A stretch of 64,000 bases of DNA from JBBSDP01 sp963754335 (lineage in GTDB: Bacteria > Planctomycetota > Phycisphaerae > Tepidisphaerales > Tepidisphaeraceae): assembly GCA_963754335.1 (NCBI GenBank), contig CAVWFQ010000005.1:496001-560000 (forward strand), given 5' to 3'. Of this stretch, positions 18,130 through 26,331 are shown piece after piece (within the stretch, counting starts at the first letter, position 1; each line of letters opens with the position of its first letter). The notes under the pieces were generated by a model that was not told the DNA's origin, did not search any database, and was given only the letters and a program-made list of their open reading frames with translations. The position numbers and the translations under genes are program-made.

Positions 18130-19372
18130 TCAATGCGGCATCGGAAAATGCGTGCAGAACTCCGCAACTTCCCCGCGCAACCGCGACAGCGCCGCCGCAT
18201 CATCCTTTGCAATCACGGCGCGATCGATGAAATCCGCGACTTTCTCTAAATCTTTCTCTTTCAGGCCACGGGTCGTCAATGCCGGGGTGCCCAGACGCAC
18301 GCCGCTGGTCACTTTCGGCGGACGCGGGTCGTTGGGAATGCCGTTCTTGTTGGCGATGATTCCGGCCGCTTCCAGCGCCTTTTCGACATCGGCGCCGGTG
18401 AGATGCTCGGCCTTGGCGCGGAGATCGACCAGCATCAGGTGGTTGTCCGTGCCGCCGCTCACCAACCGGTAGCCGCGCGACGTCAGCGCCCGCCGCGAGA
18501 GCCTTGGCGTTCTTGACGATCTGCCGCGAATACTCCTTGAACGCCGGCTTCAGATCTTCGCCGAAGGCAACGGCCTTGGCGGCGATGATGTGCATGAGCG
18601 GCCCGCCCTGGCTGCCGGGGAAGACGCTGCGGTTGATCGCCTTGGAGAGTTCTTCGTCGTCGGTGAGGATCAATCCGCCGCGCGGGCCGCGCAGGGTTTT
18701 GTGCGTCGTCGTCGTGACGACATGGGCATGCGGAAACGGAGACGGATGCACGCCCGTCGCAACCAGCCCGGCGATGTGCGCGATATCCGCCATCAGCAGC
18801 GCCCCCACTTCGTCGGCGATCTTGCGGAACTGCGCGAAATCGATCGTGCGCGGATAGGCGCTGTAGCCGCAGAGAATCATTTTCGGCTTCAGTTCCTTCG
18901 CCTTGGCGCGAACGGAATTGAAATCGATCTGCTCGGTCTTGGGATCGAGCTCGTAATGGTCCGGCTTATAAAAGATCGCTGAGGTGTTGAGCTTCATGCC
19001 ATGCGAAAGATGCCCGCCGCTGGCAAGGTTCAGCGAAATAAAGTGATCGCCGGGCTTCATCATCGCCATGAAGGCGGCGAGATTCGCATTCGCGCCGCTG
19101 TGCGGCTGAACATTGGCAAAGCGGCAGCCAAAAAGTTGTTTGGCGCGGTCGATCGCCAGGTTTTCGATCTGATCGTAATAAGCGCATCCGCCGTAGTATC
19201 GGGCTCCGGGATATCCCTCGGCGTATTTATTGGTCAGAGCCGACCCCGCCGCCTCCATGACTGCCGATGAAACGTGGTTTTCGCTGGCAATCAGCTCCAG
19301 CGTGCTCGCCTGGCGCTGATTTTCCCTTTCGATCAGCTCGGCGATCTGGGGATCGACTTGTTTCAAACTCAT
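18130..19372 (-). CDS. glyA: Serine hydroxymethyltransferase, one frameshift
   Basis: A PLP enzyme converting serine and tetrahydrofolate to glycine and methylene-THF. 'ELIASENHVSSAV' (residue 27 on), 'YPGARYYGG' and 'VVTTTTHKTLRGPRGG' with the PLP lysine are all intact. The frame breaks near 18490: an extra C in CCC (18489-18491) turns 'ALAAALTSRGYRLVSGGTDN' into nonsense. The C-terminal third ('HLMLVDLRAK', 'GIPNDPRPPKVTSGVRLGTP') is perfect in the other frame. In an essential gene this is almost surely a sequence error. Repaired length is about 413 residues, normal. Confidence 0.93.
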
Positions 19373-19436
19373 GGAGAGCCTCCGGGTTCGACTGCGATTG
19401 TAGCGGTCAAGATCGGATCAGCAACAAAGGCACGGT

Positions 19437-19626
19437 GCGCTTCAAGTTCCAAATTCCAGGCACCAAAGCCCAAAAAAATTCCAATGACCAAAGAAGAAAT
19501 TTCCAAACGGGAGCGGTCAAGAGCGCACGACTCTAACGCGCCCTTTCCCCGTTTGGTTTTTGCAATTTGGTTTTTGGGATTTTTTTGGGCTTTGGTGCTT
19601 GGGATTTGGAATTTTCCGTACCCGGT
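19437..19626. repeat. Long dispersed inverted repeat (AAATTCCAAGCACCAAAGCCC family), copy 1 of 2
   Basis: Left arm around 19447-19500 and right arm around 19560-19620 are complementary (AGCACCAAAGCCCAAAAAAA and TTTTTTTGGGCTTTGGTGCT). The centre holds CCAAACGGGAGCG and a unique part. Copy 2 is at 24447-24640. AT-rich compared with neighbours. Confidence 0.85.
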
Positions 19627-20251
19627 TTAAGGTCCTCCCAACAGCTCTTCCGATTCAATCACTTTTTTAGCCAGCTCGGCGATACTCAGTCGCCTGCGCT
19701 GGCTCTCCTGCTGCATCCGCCGGTGGGCCTCGGCCTCATCGATATTGAGGTGACGCATAAAAATGCCCTTGGCCTTATCCAGCAGCTTGCGGGTCTCTAG
19801 CGTCTGGGCAAGAGCCAGTTTTTCTTTCGTTACCTGCTCGTGCTCGGCAAAGCGCCGAACCGCAACTTCAATCTGGGCCTGCAACGATTCGAGACTGACA
19901 GGCTTGATGAGATAACCGAAGACGCCGGCAGCGCTGGCCCGTTCGATCAGATCGCGATCGCTATACGCGCTGAGGATCAATGCCGGACAGCGGCGTTCCT
20001 TGAGAAGTTGAGTGACCAATTCGATTCCGTCGCCGCCATCAAGACGGATGTCGATGAGGATCAGGTCGGGCTTTGTTTCGCTGAAGAGCTTCTGCGCCTG
20101 TGCGCAGGTGGAGGCATGCCCGACCACCGACATGCCCAAGCTTTTCGAGCTGCGCCAGCAAACCCATGCCGACCAGCGTGTCGTCTTCCACGATGAGAAC
20201 ACGGTGGCGCACGGGCGGCCTGGAAGAAGGTTCAGAGGGATTTTGCGCCAT
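19627..20251 (-). CDS. ANTAR-domain response regulator, one frameshift
   Basis: Receiver domain begins 'HRVLIVEDDTLVGMGLLAQL' (acidic pair ED), with the phosphoacceptor Asp in 'PDLILIDIRLDGGDG', the Thr/Ser position in 'ALILSAYS' and the Lys in 'GYLIKPV'. The C-terminal ANTAR RNA-binding domain shows 'LLDKAKGIFMRHLNIDEAEAHRRM'. ANTAR proteins bind hairpins to prevent transcription termination. An extra C in CCC at 20135-20137 breaks the frame; repaired length is about 207 residues. ATG 20251 (MAQNPSEP) precedes a short disordered leader. No kinase gene is adjacent. Confidence 0.85.
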
Positions 20252-20554
20252 CGACGCTCTCAGGATGAGAACTCCCCCTGGGTGCTCTGCCGCAGAACGA
20301 GCCGCCATTCCATCAATTTCCGCCCGCGAATCTCTACTTGAAGTGATGCAATAAGAAAAGTTGCGTGGCGAATGGGAGTGCCATTCGACGTCTTGGCCAC
20401 GTCGTTCGAGCATTGCCAGACGACCGTGCGGCCCACACGCGTCGTCATTTCATTGTATTCCCTTGAAGCCGGTACGTGGCATCGTCTTTCACTTTCCCAA
20501 TTTGACGCCTGGATTATCTCGGCGCGGAGCGGTTTTTGTTACGATTCGTTGATC
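20252..20554. other. Intergenic region without recognisable content
   Basis: About 300 bp between the divergent response regulator and the broken gene at 20555. Only weak frames are present; I see no RNA gene or repeat. It presumably holds both promoters. Confidence 0.5.
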
Positions 20555-22766
20555 ATGGGCCGACATAGGATGTCAATTCGGCAATGGATCGCGACGGGGA
20601 CGCTGCTCGCCATCGTTGTTGTCGCGTGCGCTGTCAATATGGGGCTGCTCCAAACCGTCAAAGACCGCAAAGTCGAGCCAACCGAATCTCGCCTCAACCA
20701 CGCGTCCGGTCTTTTTGCCGGCGACAGAGACCTGGATCGGCTCCGATTTTCGCGACTACGTATGTCGAAGCCCTGCATGCGGACTACCCTCGGCTGGCAA
20801 CGACTCAACCTCTAAGCGTTCCTCTCGATCTGCCCCAGGCGGCCCATCTTTTATTGCATCAGTGGGTCACGGTAAGCGGTCCGCCAGGCGAAGACCTGTG
20901 GATCACCGATCCTCGCGCGCGGCCCATCGATCAGGTGCTGGCCGAAGCGATTGATCCCCAGGCCGAGCCGCAGGCGCACGTGACGCAGGAGCGGGTGATG
21001 TTCGTTCATTGGATGCCGGTCGACAATGGCTCGTGGCCGCCGTACCTCATCTGCCGGACGCGCTGACGGCGGATACGAAGAGGTTTCAGCAGCCGGTCGG
21101 CATGCTTTGCCGCGACGGGATTACCGCTGGGAAAGTGCAATTTCCTGGAACAAGCGCATCGTGGTACCGACCAGCGCCGGCGTCAGCGTTCTGACCCTCG
21201 AGCCTCAGGTCATCGAATCGTATATCGATCTGAAGCCTCCGCCGACGTCGCAACCTTCGACTCGCCCGGTCGAAGCCGACTCTCAGCCTACGAGCCGGCC
21301 CGGCCCATTGACTGGCCAAGCAAGCGACGTTCCCCAGGCGTTGCTCGATAATCGCGGTGTCTTGGCCTGGATGCCGGCCAGCCGGCAATGGAGCGGCCCG
21401 ATTTATTGACGATCAATGGAGGCGACTGGAACCTGAGCAGGGATGGCCGCCGCGGATCGTTCACCTCGTTCCCCTGCTTGATGGGAGCGTTCTGCAGATC
21501 TCGCTGGCGGTGAACGGATCGATTCAACTCGGTCTGGCCACGCTCGATGCGACCTCCGTTGACGAAAAACAGATCGGGCCCTGGTGGATGGCCTTTCCGA
21601 TCCCGATCAGACGAAGAGAAACGCGGCCTATGACCAGCTCACCCGCTATGGCCCGGGAATCTGGCCGGTGCTGGAAAAGCTGAGCGGCGATCAGCCGCCC
21701 GAAGCTCAGGCCCGGCTTCAGCAGCTCCTGCACAATCGAGTACAGCCGACACTCGGCGGCATGTCGCTCCTTGGAGATAAAGCGTTGCAGGTCGCCGATC
21801 GGCTGGCCGATGGGGGCGTCATTTTTTATGCGACACAAGGAGTTTCCGATTCCGGATCCAAACGGGGGAGACCCACAAGAGCGCGCCCCGGCCTGGATCA
21901 GCATTCGGCCCGGGCCGGGTCATCGAACTGCTTCCGCAGGCGTTCACCGCCGATCTCACTCCCGGCAAATCCCGTCTCTTCACCTTTGGTAATGAGTGGG
22001 TTGCGAGTTTCGACGCGGATGGCCCCAAGCGATTCATCGGCAACGGCTTCGTGAATCTGCTGCGGAAGGATGAGACGCGTTTCTCGGAACTTGTCGGAAT
22101 CGATCATCGTGGTCGGTGGGTTTTTCGCCCGGGCAACAGGCCGCGCGATGGAAACATTGATCGTTGATCCCACCATTCCCGATCCGATCCCCCGCCTACC
22201 CGCCTGGTCGCTGCCCGACGCCGACGAAGTCGGATGGGACAAGGACAACTGGCCCGTCGTCAAACATGGGGCCGCCTACGCCTTGATGGAAAAGGAATGG
22301 CGACTGCTGGACGTGGACAAGGGGGAAAAATTGAACACAGCTTCCCCGGAACCGGGTGCGACGACGCAGTCGTCCGAAATTCCGATTTTGGTCGCGCACG
22401 ATGGCAGCCGTTACTTCGGCGGCCTAAACGATTTGCGATTGAATGATTCGGCCGGCAGTACCGTAACGTGGCCTCTTGCCCCCGATCGCCCACGGCAGAG
22501 GGCCAGCCTGGCTCATTCGCACAACAGATGGTCGGCTTTATCTGTTCAACGAGCCGGGACGTGTGCTGCGAATCGTGGAAACAGCCGGAAAGCCGGAGCC
22601 GTTTGAGATCGAGGCCACTTTCACGGAGAACATTCCGAATGTCGACCATGTGACGCGAATCTGGCTCGACCCGGCGGGCCGAATCGATTTTGCGTGGGAA
22701 AATCATTTGACAGTACTGTTCCCCCAGGGATTTATTCCTCCCGAGCTGGTCGAGAAGATCCACTGA
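20555..22766 (+). pseudogene. Multiply frameshifted gene for a membrane-anchored protein of unknown function
   Basis: Protein-like segments occur in succession in changing frames on one strand. They are: 'MSIRQWIATGTLLAIVVVAC' (membrane anchor), 'YVEALHADYPRLATTQP', 'LDLPQAAHLLLHQWVTV', 'SAISWNKRIVVPTSAGVSVL', 'DDQWRRLEPEQGWPPRIVHL', 'AYDQLTRYGPGIWPVLEKL', 'LFTFGNEWVASFDADGPKRF', 'VKHGAAYALMEKEWRLLDVD' and 'DGRLYLFNEPGRVLRIVETA'. At least seven frame changes are needed in 2.2 kb, far denser than elsewhere here. The repaired product would be about 735 residues, probably beta-propeller-like outside the membrane. Decay is more likely than sequencing error at this density, but both are possible. 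Confidence 0.6.
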
Positions 22767-22793
22767 TTTGATGGCCTGGGCGCAAAAAAATAA

Positions 22794-22822
22794 CCCCGTA
22801 GGCGTGGGTGAGACCTACGGGG
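22794..22822 (-). terminator. Intrinsic terminator of the Nfu_N gene
   Basis: CCCCGTAGG and CCTACGGGG form a 9-bp perfect stem with an 11-nt loop. On the minus strand it is followed by TTATTTTTTT. It lies 67 bp past the stop of the gene at 22889. Confidence 0.85.
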
Positions 22823-22888
22823 CAAGGAGGGAAGAAACACTTCGCACGAGTATTACGTGCATTTCAAAGGCAGGTTTGCAAAACCCGC

Positions 22889-23176
22889 TTAATTTCGCTG
22901 AAAATCTTCGATTTTTAAGTTCTCCAGGATCTTTTTCGCCAACTTCCTGATCTGGGGCCACTGCGCCGTCGGCAGCTTACTCACCGTGACGAAGTCATGC
23001 AAAAACATCAGGCTGGCAACGCCCGGAATCGCGAAAAGCCGCGCCGCCGGCGGAAAGCCTGAAGCATTTTCCGAGCTCCGAAAACTGATCGGATGCTCCG
23101 CCACTCTCACGGACAAAATAAATTTTAGTGCGTTCGGATTAGGAGTCGGCTGAATTTCCTTCACCTGAAAGGGCAC
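22889..23176 (-). CDS. Nfu/NifU N-terminal domain protein
   Basis: The 95-residue protein begins 'MPFQVKEIQPTPNPNALKFI', the hallmark of the Nfu_N domain, which in Nfu proteins precedes the CxxC iron-sulfur scaffold domain. Here only the N-terminal domain is present; the CxxC domain is lacking and there are no cysteines. Stand-alone Nfu_N proteins exist in several bacteria, and their function is not settled. The gene is single, with its own terminator. Confidence 0.8.
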   Translation of the reverse strand: MPFQVKEIQPTPNPNALKFILSVRVAEHPISFRSSENASGFPPAARLFAIPGVASLMFLHDFVTVSKLPTAQWPQIRKLAKKILENLKIEDFQRN

Positions 23177-23296
23177 TCAGGACTCCGCAGCGCGAGTATA
23201 GCACTGTTTATTGCAGTGACCAGAGGCTAAAGAGAAAAAAGATGATAATTCTTGAATTTTTTTTCAACAGCATGGGAAGGAGTCGGAGTCCGGGTT

Positions 23297-23362
23297 TGTA
23301 GTGCGGCCTTCGGGCCGTCGGTTTCCAATGAAACGAAGATACGGGCTGAAGCCCGCACTACG
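23297..23362. repeat. Dispersed palindrome (GTAGTGCGGGCTTCAGCCCG family)
   Basis: GTAGTGCGGCCTTCGGGCCG at 23297 and CGGGCTGAAGCCCGCACTAC ending at 23362 are outer arms of a hairpin about 66 bp long. A half copy is at 7541. It lies in the leader region of rplM. Confidence 0.75.
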
Positions 23363-23494
23363 AACTCGAACGACGAACCTGAACCTTGACATGTCGCCTG
23401 CGCCCGATACACTCCCCGATTCTCCCGGCGGATCGTTCGCGGAAACGTCGCGCGGATGAACGTTCAGGCAACGCAGGATTCCGAGGTATTTTCG

Positions 23495-23950
23495 ATGAGC
23501 ACCTATATGCCCAAGCCGGGCGAAGTGGCCGCCAACTGGCATGTTGTTGACGCCAGCGGGCTGGTTCTTGGCCGGCTGGCCGCAAAAATTTCCATGATTC
23601 TCCAGGGCAAGCACAAGCCCACTTATACGCCGCATGTCGAGACCGGCGATTTCGTCGTTGTGATCAACGCTGAGAAAGTTAAAGTCACCGGCCGCAAGGC
23701 AGACGAGCTGCAATATGAGACTTACTCGCGTTATCCCGGCGGACATCACCTTTATAGCTACAAACGGATGAGCGCTCTCCATCCCGAGAAGGTCGTGGAG
23801 CTGGCGGTTCGTCGAATGCTCCCCAAGAACAAGCTGGGACGAAACATTCTCGGCAAGCTGAAGATCTATCGCGGCGCGGAGCATCCTCACAGCGCCCAAC
23901 AGCCCAAAGAATTAAAGCTCAATAAATACGGCAGCGCCGTCTCCGTCTAA
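23495..23950 (+). CDS. rplM: 50S ribosomal protein L13
   Basis: 151 residues with the L13 landmarks 'WHVVDASGLVLGRLAAKIS', 'LQGKHKPTYTPHVETGDFVV', 'KRMSALHPEKVVELAVRRML' and 'KNKLGRNILGKLKIYRGAEH'. It is followed 34 bp later by rpsI, the conserved L13-S9 operon. ATG 23495 (MSTYMPKPGEV) has GAGG upstream and is the usual planctomycete start; a further in-frame ATG at 23456 would add 13 residues. Confidence 0.95.
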   Translation: MSTYMPKPGEVAANWHVVDASGLVLGRLAAKISMILQGKHKPTYTPHVETGDFVVVINAEKVKVTGRKADELQYETYSRYPGGHHLYSYKRMSALHPEKVVELAVRRMLPKNKLGRNILGKLKIYRGAEHPHSAQQPKELKLNKYGSAVSV

Positions 23951-23984
23951 GACCCCGTCATCCTTGATTTGAAACAGAACGATT

Positions 23985-24434
23985 ATGGCTGAAAAAGAAA
24001 CATCGACTCCGGCCTCCAGCCAGGAAGCTCCCGTCGCTCAGACTCCCAAGACCTTTACGTGGGGCATTGGCCGCCGCAAGTCGGCGGTGGCCCGCGTACG
24101 CGTCGCGCCCGGCTCAGGAAAGATCGAAGTGAACGGCCGCACGCTCAATGATTTTTTCAGCGGCGAGCGCGACCGCAAGGCGATCTTCGGACCACTGGAA
24201 GTGACCAACACCGGCGGAAAGATGGACGTCTTCGTCAACACCGACGGCGGCGGCCCTTCCGGACAGGCGGGCGCGATCGTGATGGGACTCGGACGCGCAT
24301 TGCTCAAGTATGACAGCGCACTGGAACAGCCCCTCCGCAACAGCGGCTTCCTTACCCGCGACAGCCGCATGAAAGAACGGAAGAAATACGGGCAACGCGG
24401 TGCGCGCCGCCGATTCCAGTTCTCGAAGAGATAG
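23985..24434 (+). CDS. rpsI: 30S ribosomal protein S9
   Basis: 149 residues. After a Thr/Ser/Pro-rich leader of about 22 residues come 'WGIGRRKSAVARVRVAPGSG', 'GPSGQAGAIVMGLGRALLKY' and the conserved end 'SRMKERKKYGQRGARRRFQF-SKR', whose terminal KR tail contacts P-site tRNA. Second gene of the L13-S9 operon. Confidence 0.96.
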   Translation: MAEKETSTPASSQEAPVAQTPKTFTWGIGRRKSAVARVRVAPGSGKIEVNGRTLNDFFSGERDRKAIFGPLEVTNTGGKMDVFVNTDGGGPSGQAGAIVMGLGRALLKYDSALEQPLRNSGFLTRDSRMKERKKYGQRGARRRFQFSKR

Positions 24435-24446
24435 ACGATCCCGCGC

Positions 24447-24640
24447 GCGGGAAAAATTCCAAATCCCAAGTTCCAAAGCCCAAACAAAGGGGAAAATCCC
24501 AAGGAAGAAATTTCCAAACGGGAGCGCATGGAGCATGCGCATTCTCGTCCTCCGGAAGCGCTCCTGTTTGGAATTTGGTCTTTGGATTTTGAGATTTATT
24601 TGGGCTTTGGTGCTTGGAATTTGGAATTTCCGCGTTTAAA
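24447..24640. repeat. Long dispersed inverted repeat (AAATTCCAAGCACCAAAGCCC family), copy 2 of 2
   Basis: Same arms and the same internal GAAATTTCCAAACGGGAGCG as the copy at 19437-19626, with a different centre. It follows rpsI directly and separates it from a convergent gene. Confidence 0.85.
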
Positions 24641-24665
24641 GCGGCGCCATCATGCAGCGACGGCT

Positions 24666-25631
24666 TTATCGCGCGGCGCTCCCGAGTAAGCGCAGAAACT
24701 CCCCGGGGTTTCTCGAAAGCTGCACATCCCAGCACCGGGCGACTTGCGACAATCGCGACGCCAGCGCCGCAAGACGCCGCTGCGGGTACAGTTCAGGAAT
24801 CGGCCAGGACCGGCGAAGCAGCCCCACCGCCGCCGTCGGGCTCGTTTCACGCAAATGCGGAACGGCGTGCCGTCCGTGTCTGACGATGAGAATCTCGCGG
24901 CATGGTGCGCTTTCCCTGCCGCTGTTCGGTCGTCCTTCCGCCAGGTCGATCCAATTGTCCGATTCTGGGAAATTCGGCGTTCGCGGTCGAAGGTCATTCC
25001 GCTCGACGCGCCCGGGGAGGTTGAGAAGCAGCACCTCTTTTTCGTCGTTGCGCAGCACCGTCCAACGCTGACCGATGAATTGATAGCCGACGTCGCGCAA
25101 TGCAACCAATTCCGGCTCCAATCCAAAGGGGCTGATCAGTAAAACCCCTGATCCCTGCTGCGCGACCGATGCAGCCGGTGTCAGGTGGAGTCCGCGACCG
25201 CGGAGCAGATGGGCCAGCGGCCACATTGCCGCCATTTCCATGCAGCGAAAGGGGTCCAGCTCCGGGGCCGGGACGATCCAACTTCGCCAGGTATTCTTGA
25301 GAAGATTGAGTTCGCATACGCCCCACCGATCGTCAACCAGCCAGAATCGCTCGCCATCGCGATAGACTTCAGCCAATTCAGGGGTGCGCGAAACCAGTTT
25401 GGCCGACGACGAAAGATGGCGAACCACTTCAGCCTGCTCGTACGGCACGATCACCCCGATACACGGCGAACGGGGATCCGCCTCCTGCAACGCGAATCCA
25501 CCGAAGGTAGCGCGAATTTCACGCCGGAGATTCGGCACCGAACAACTGAGTTCCACCGCCGCCCCATGAAGGCTGAAACGGTGCTGCGTCGGCTCGAAGA
25601 TCGTCTGTCCGTGGGACGGTCCGGTAAACAT
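24666..25631 (-). CDS. HPr-kinase-like protein with degenerate P-loop
   Basis: A 321-residue protein. The middle part 'GSGVLLISPFGLEPELVALR', then 'VGYQFIGQRWTVLRND' and 'EVLLLNLPG', follows the layout of HprK-related serine-kinase-like proteins found beside PqqD-like and peptide-maturation genes. The Walker A GxxGxGKST is replaced by SPFGLEPE, so ATP hydrolysis is unlikely. The N-terminal half resembles the 'FSLHGAAVELSC...' beta-rich part of those proteins. Family call is moderate. Confidence 0.55.
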   Translation of the reverse strand: MFTGPSHGQTIFEPTQHRFSLHGAAVELSCSVPNLRREIRATFGGFALQEADPRSPCIGVIVPYEQAEVVRHLSSSAKLVSRTPELAEVYRDGERFWLVDDRWGVCELNLLKNTWRSWIVPAPELDPFRCMEMAAMWPLAHLLRGRGLHLTPAASVAQQGSGVLLISPFGLEPELVALRDVGYQFIGQRWTVLRNDEKEVLLLNLPGRVERNDLRPRTPNFPESDNWIDLAEGRPNSGRESAPCREILIVRHGRHAVPHLRETSPTAAVGLLRRSWPIPELYPQRRLAALASRLSQVARCWDVQLSRNPGEFLRLLGSAAR

Positions 25632-25699
25632 CCGAAGTCAATATCGGGTGTCGCCGCTGATTCTCTGCATGATGTGGCACAAGTCGGGTGTTCTACAAA

Positions 25700-26184
25700 T
25701 CAGCGTCTACCTTTCAAATCGCTTTCCCCCACCAGAATGAATCCTTTCTTAATGAGAATTTGCGCCGCCAGCGTTGGGTCCTCGACATAGAGCGCAAGGG
25801 TTGGTCCACGGGGGCGAAAGAGAAGCGGGTAGGCGTAGTGAATGTTGATTTCCGCCGTCAGGAGCGCCGAACAGATGTCGATCAATGGCTGCCTGCTTTT
25901 TCTGGGCAGCTCGACGGCCAGAAGCTCCGATTCGCTGAAACTGAAACCCGCCTCTTGCATTGCCTCGCGGGCCTGGTCCGGATCCGAGCAGATCAGCCGA
26001 ATCAGCGCCGTATCCGCCGACTCTTCGATCGACAGGGCTGCGATGCGATGGACGTTCTCTTCCAGTGGCGCAACAGCGTCTGCAATCGCCCGACGCGATT
26101 ATCGAGAAAGACCGTGAATTGCCGGACCCGAGTCGGTTCAAACCCCGCCCCTTCAGCGGTCTCCGGCGGAAGGACTTCTTCCAT
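25700..26184 (-). CDS. Tandem ACT-domain protein, one frameshift
   Basis: Adding one base at 26064 joins two frames into a 161-residue protein with two ACT domains: 'VRQFTVFLDNRVGRLQTLLR' (about 20-85) and 'AEINIHYAYPLLFRPRGPTL' (about 88-155). ACT domains bind amino acids and regulate enzymes. Stand-alone tandem ACT proteins resembling the regulatory part of aspartokinase are common. Ligand unknown. The starting 'MEEVLPPETAEG' is a short leader. Confidence 0.8.
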
Positions 26185-26230
26185 GCGGGCAGCTTATCGA
26201 GACTGCGCAACGATTCCCAACAAAAAGTTA

Positions 26231-26293
26231 TTGTGGCGCAGGCTTCCGGCCTCCTTCGCCGGAGAGAGCAGGCTGGAAGCCCGCACCACAATA
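26231..26293. repeat. Dispersed palindrome (GCAGGCTTCCGGCCTCC family)
   Basis: ATTGTGGCGCAGGCTTCC (26230 onwards) is complementary to GGAAGCCCGCACCACAAT ending at 26292, with CTTCGCCGGAG near the apex. It lies between the ACT gene and the DUF4159 gene. Confidence 0.7.
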
Positions 26294-26331
26294 ATCTGCT
26301 GGATCCTTCCAACAAAGATGACCACGCCCGT

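Noticed and set aside
18130..19372. glyA as a pseudogene
   Set aside because: Only one base separates two perfectly conserved parts of an essential enzyme, and similar errors are widespread; treated as intact.
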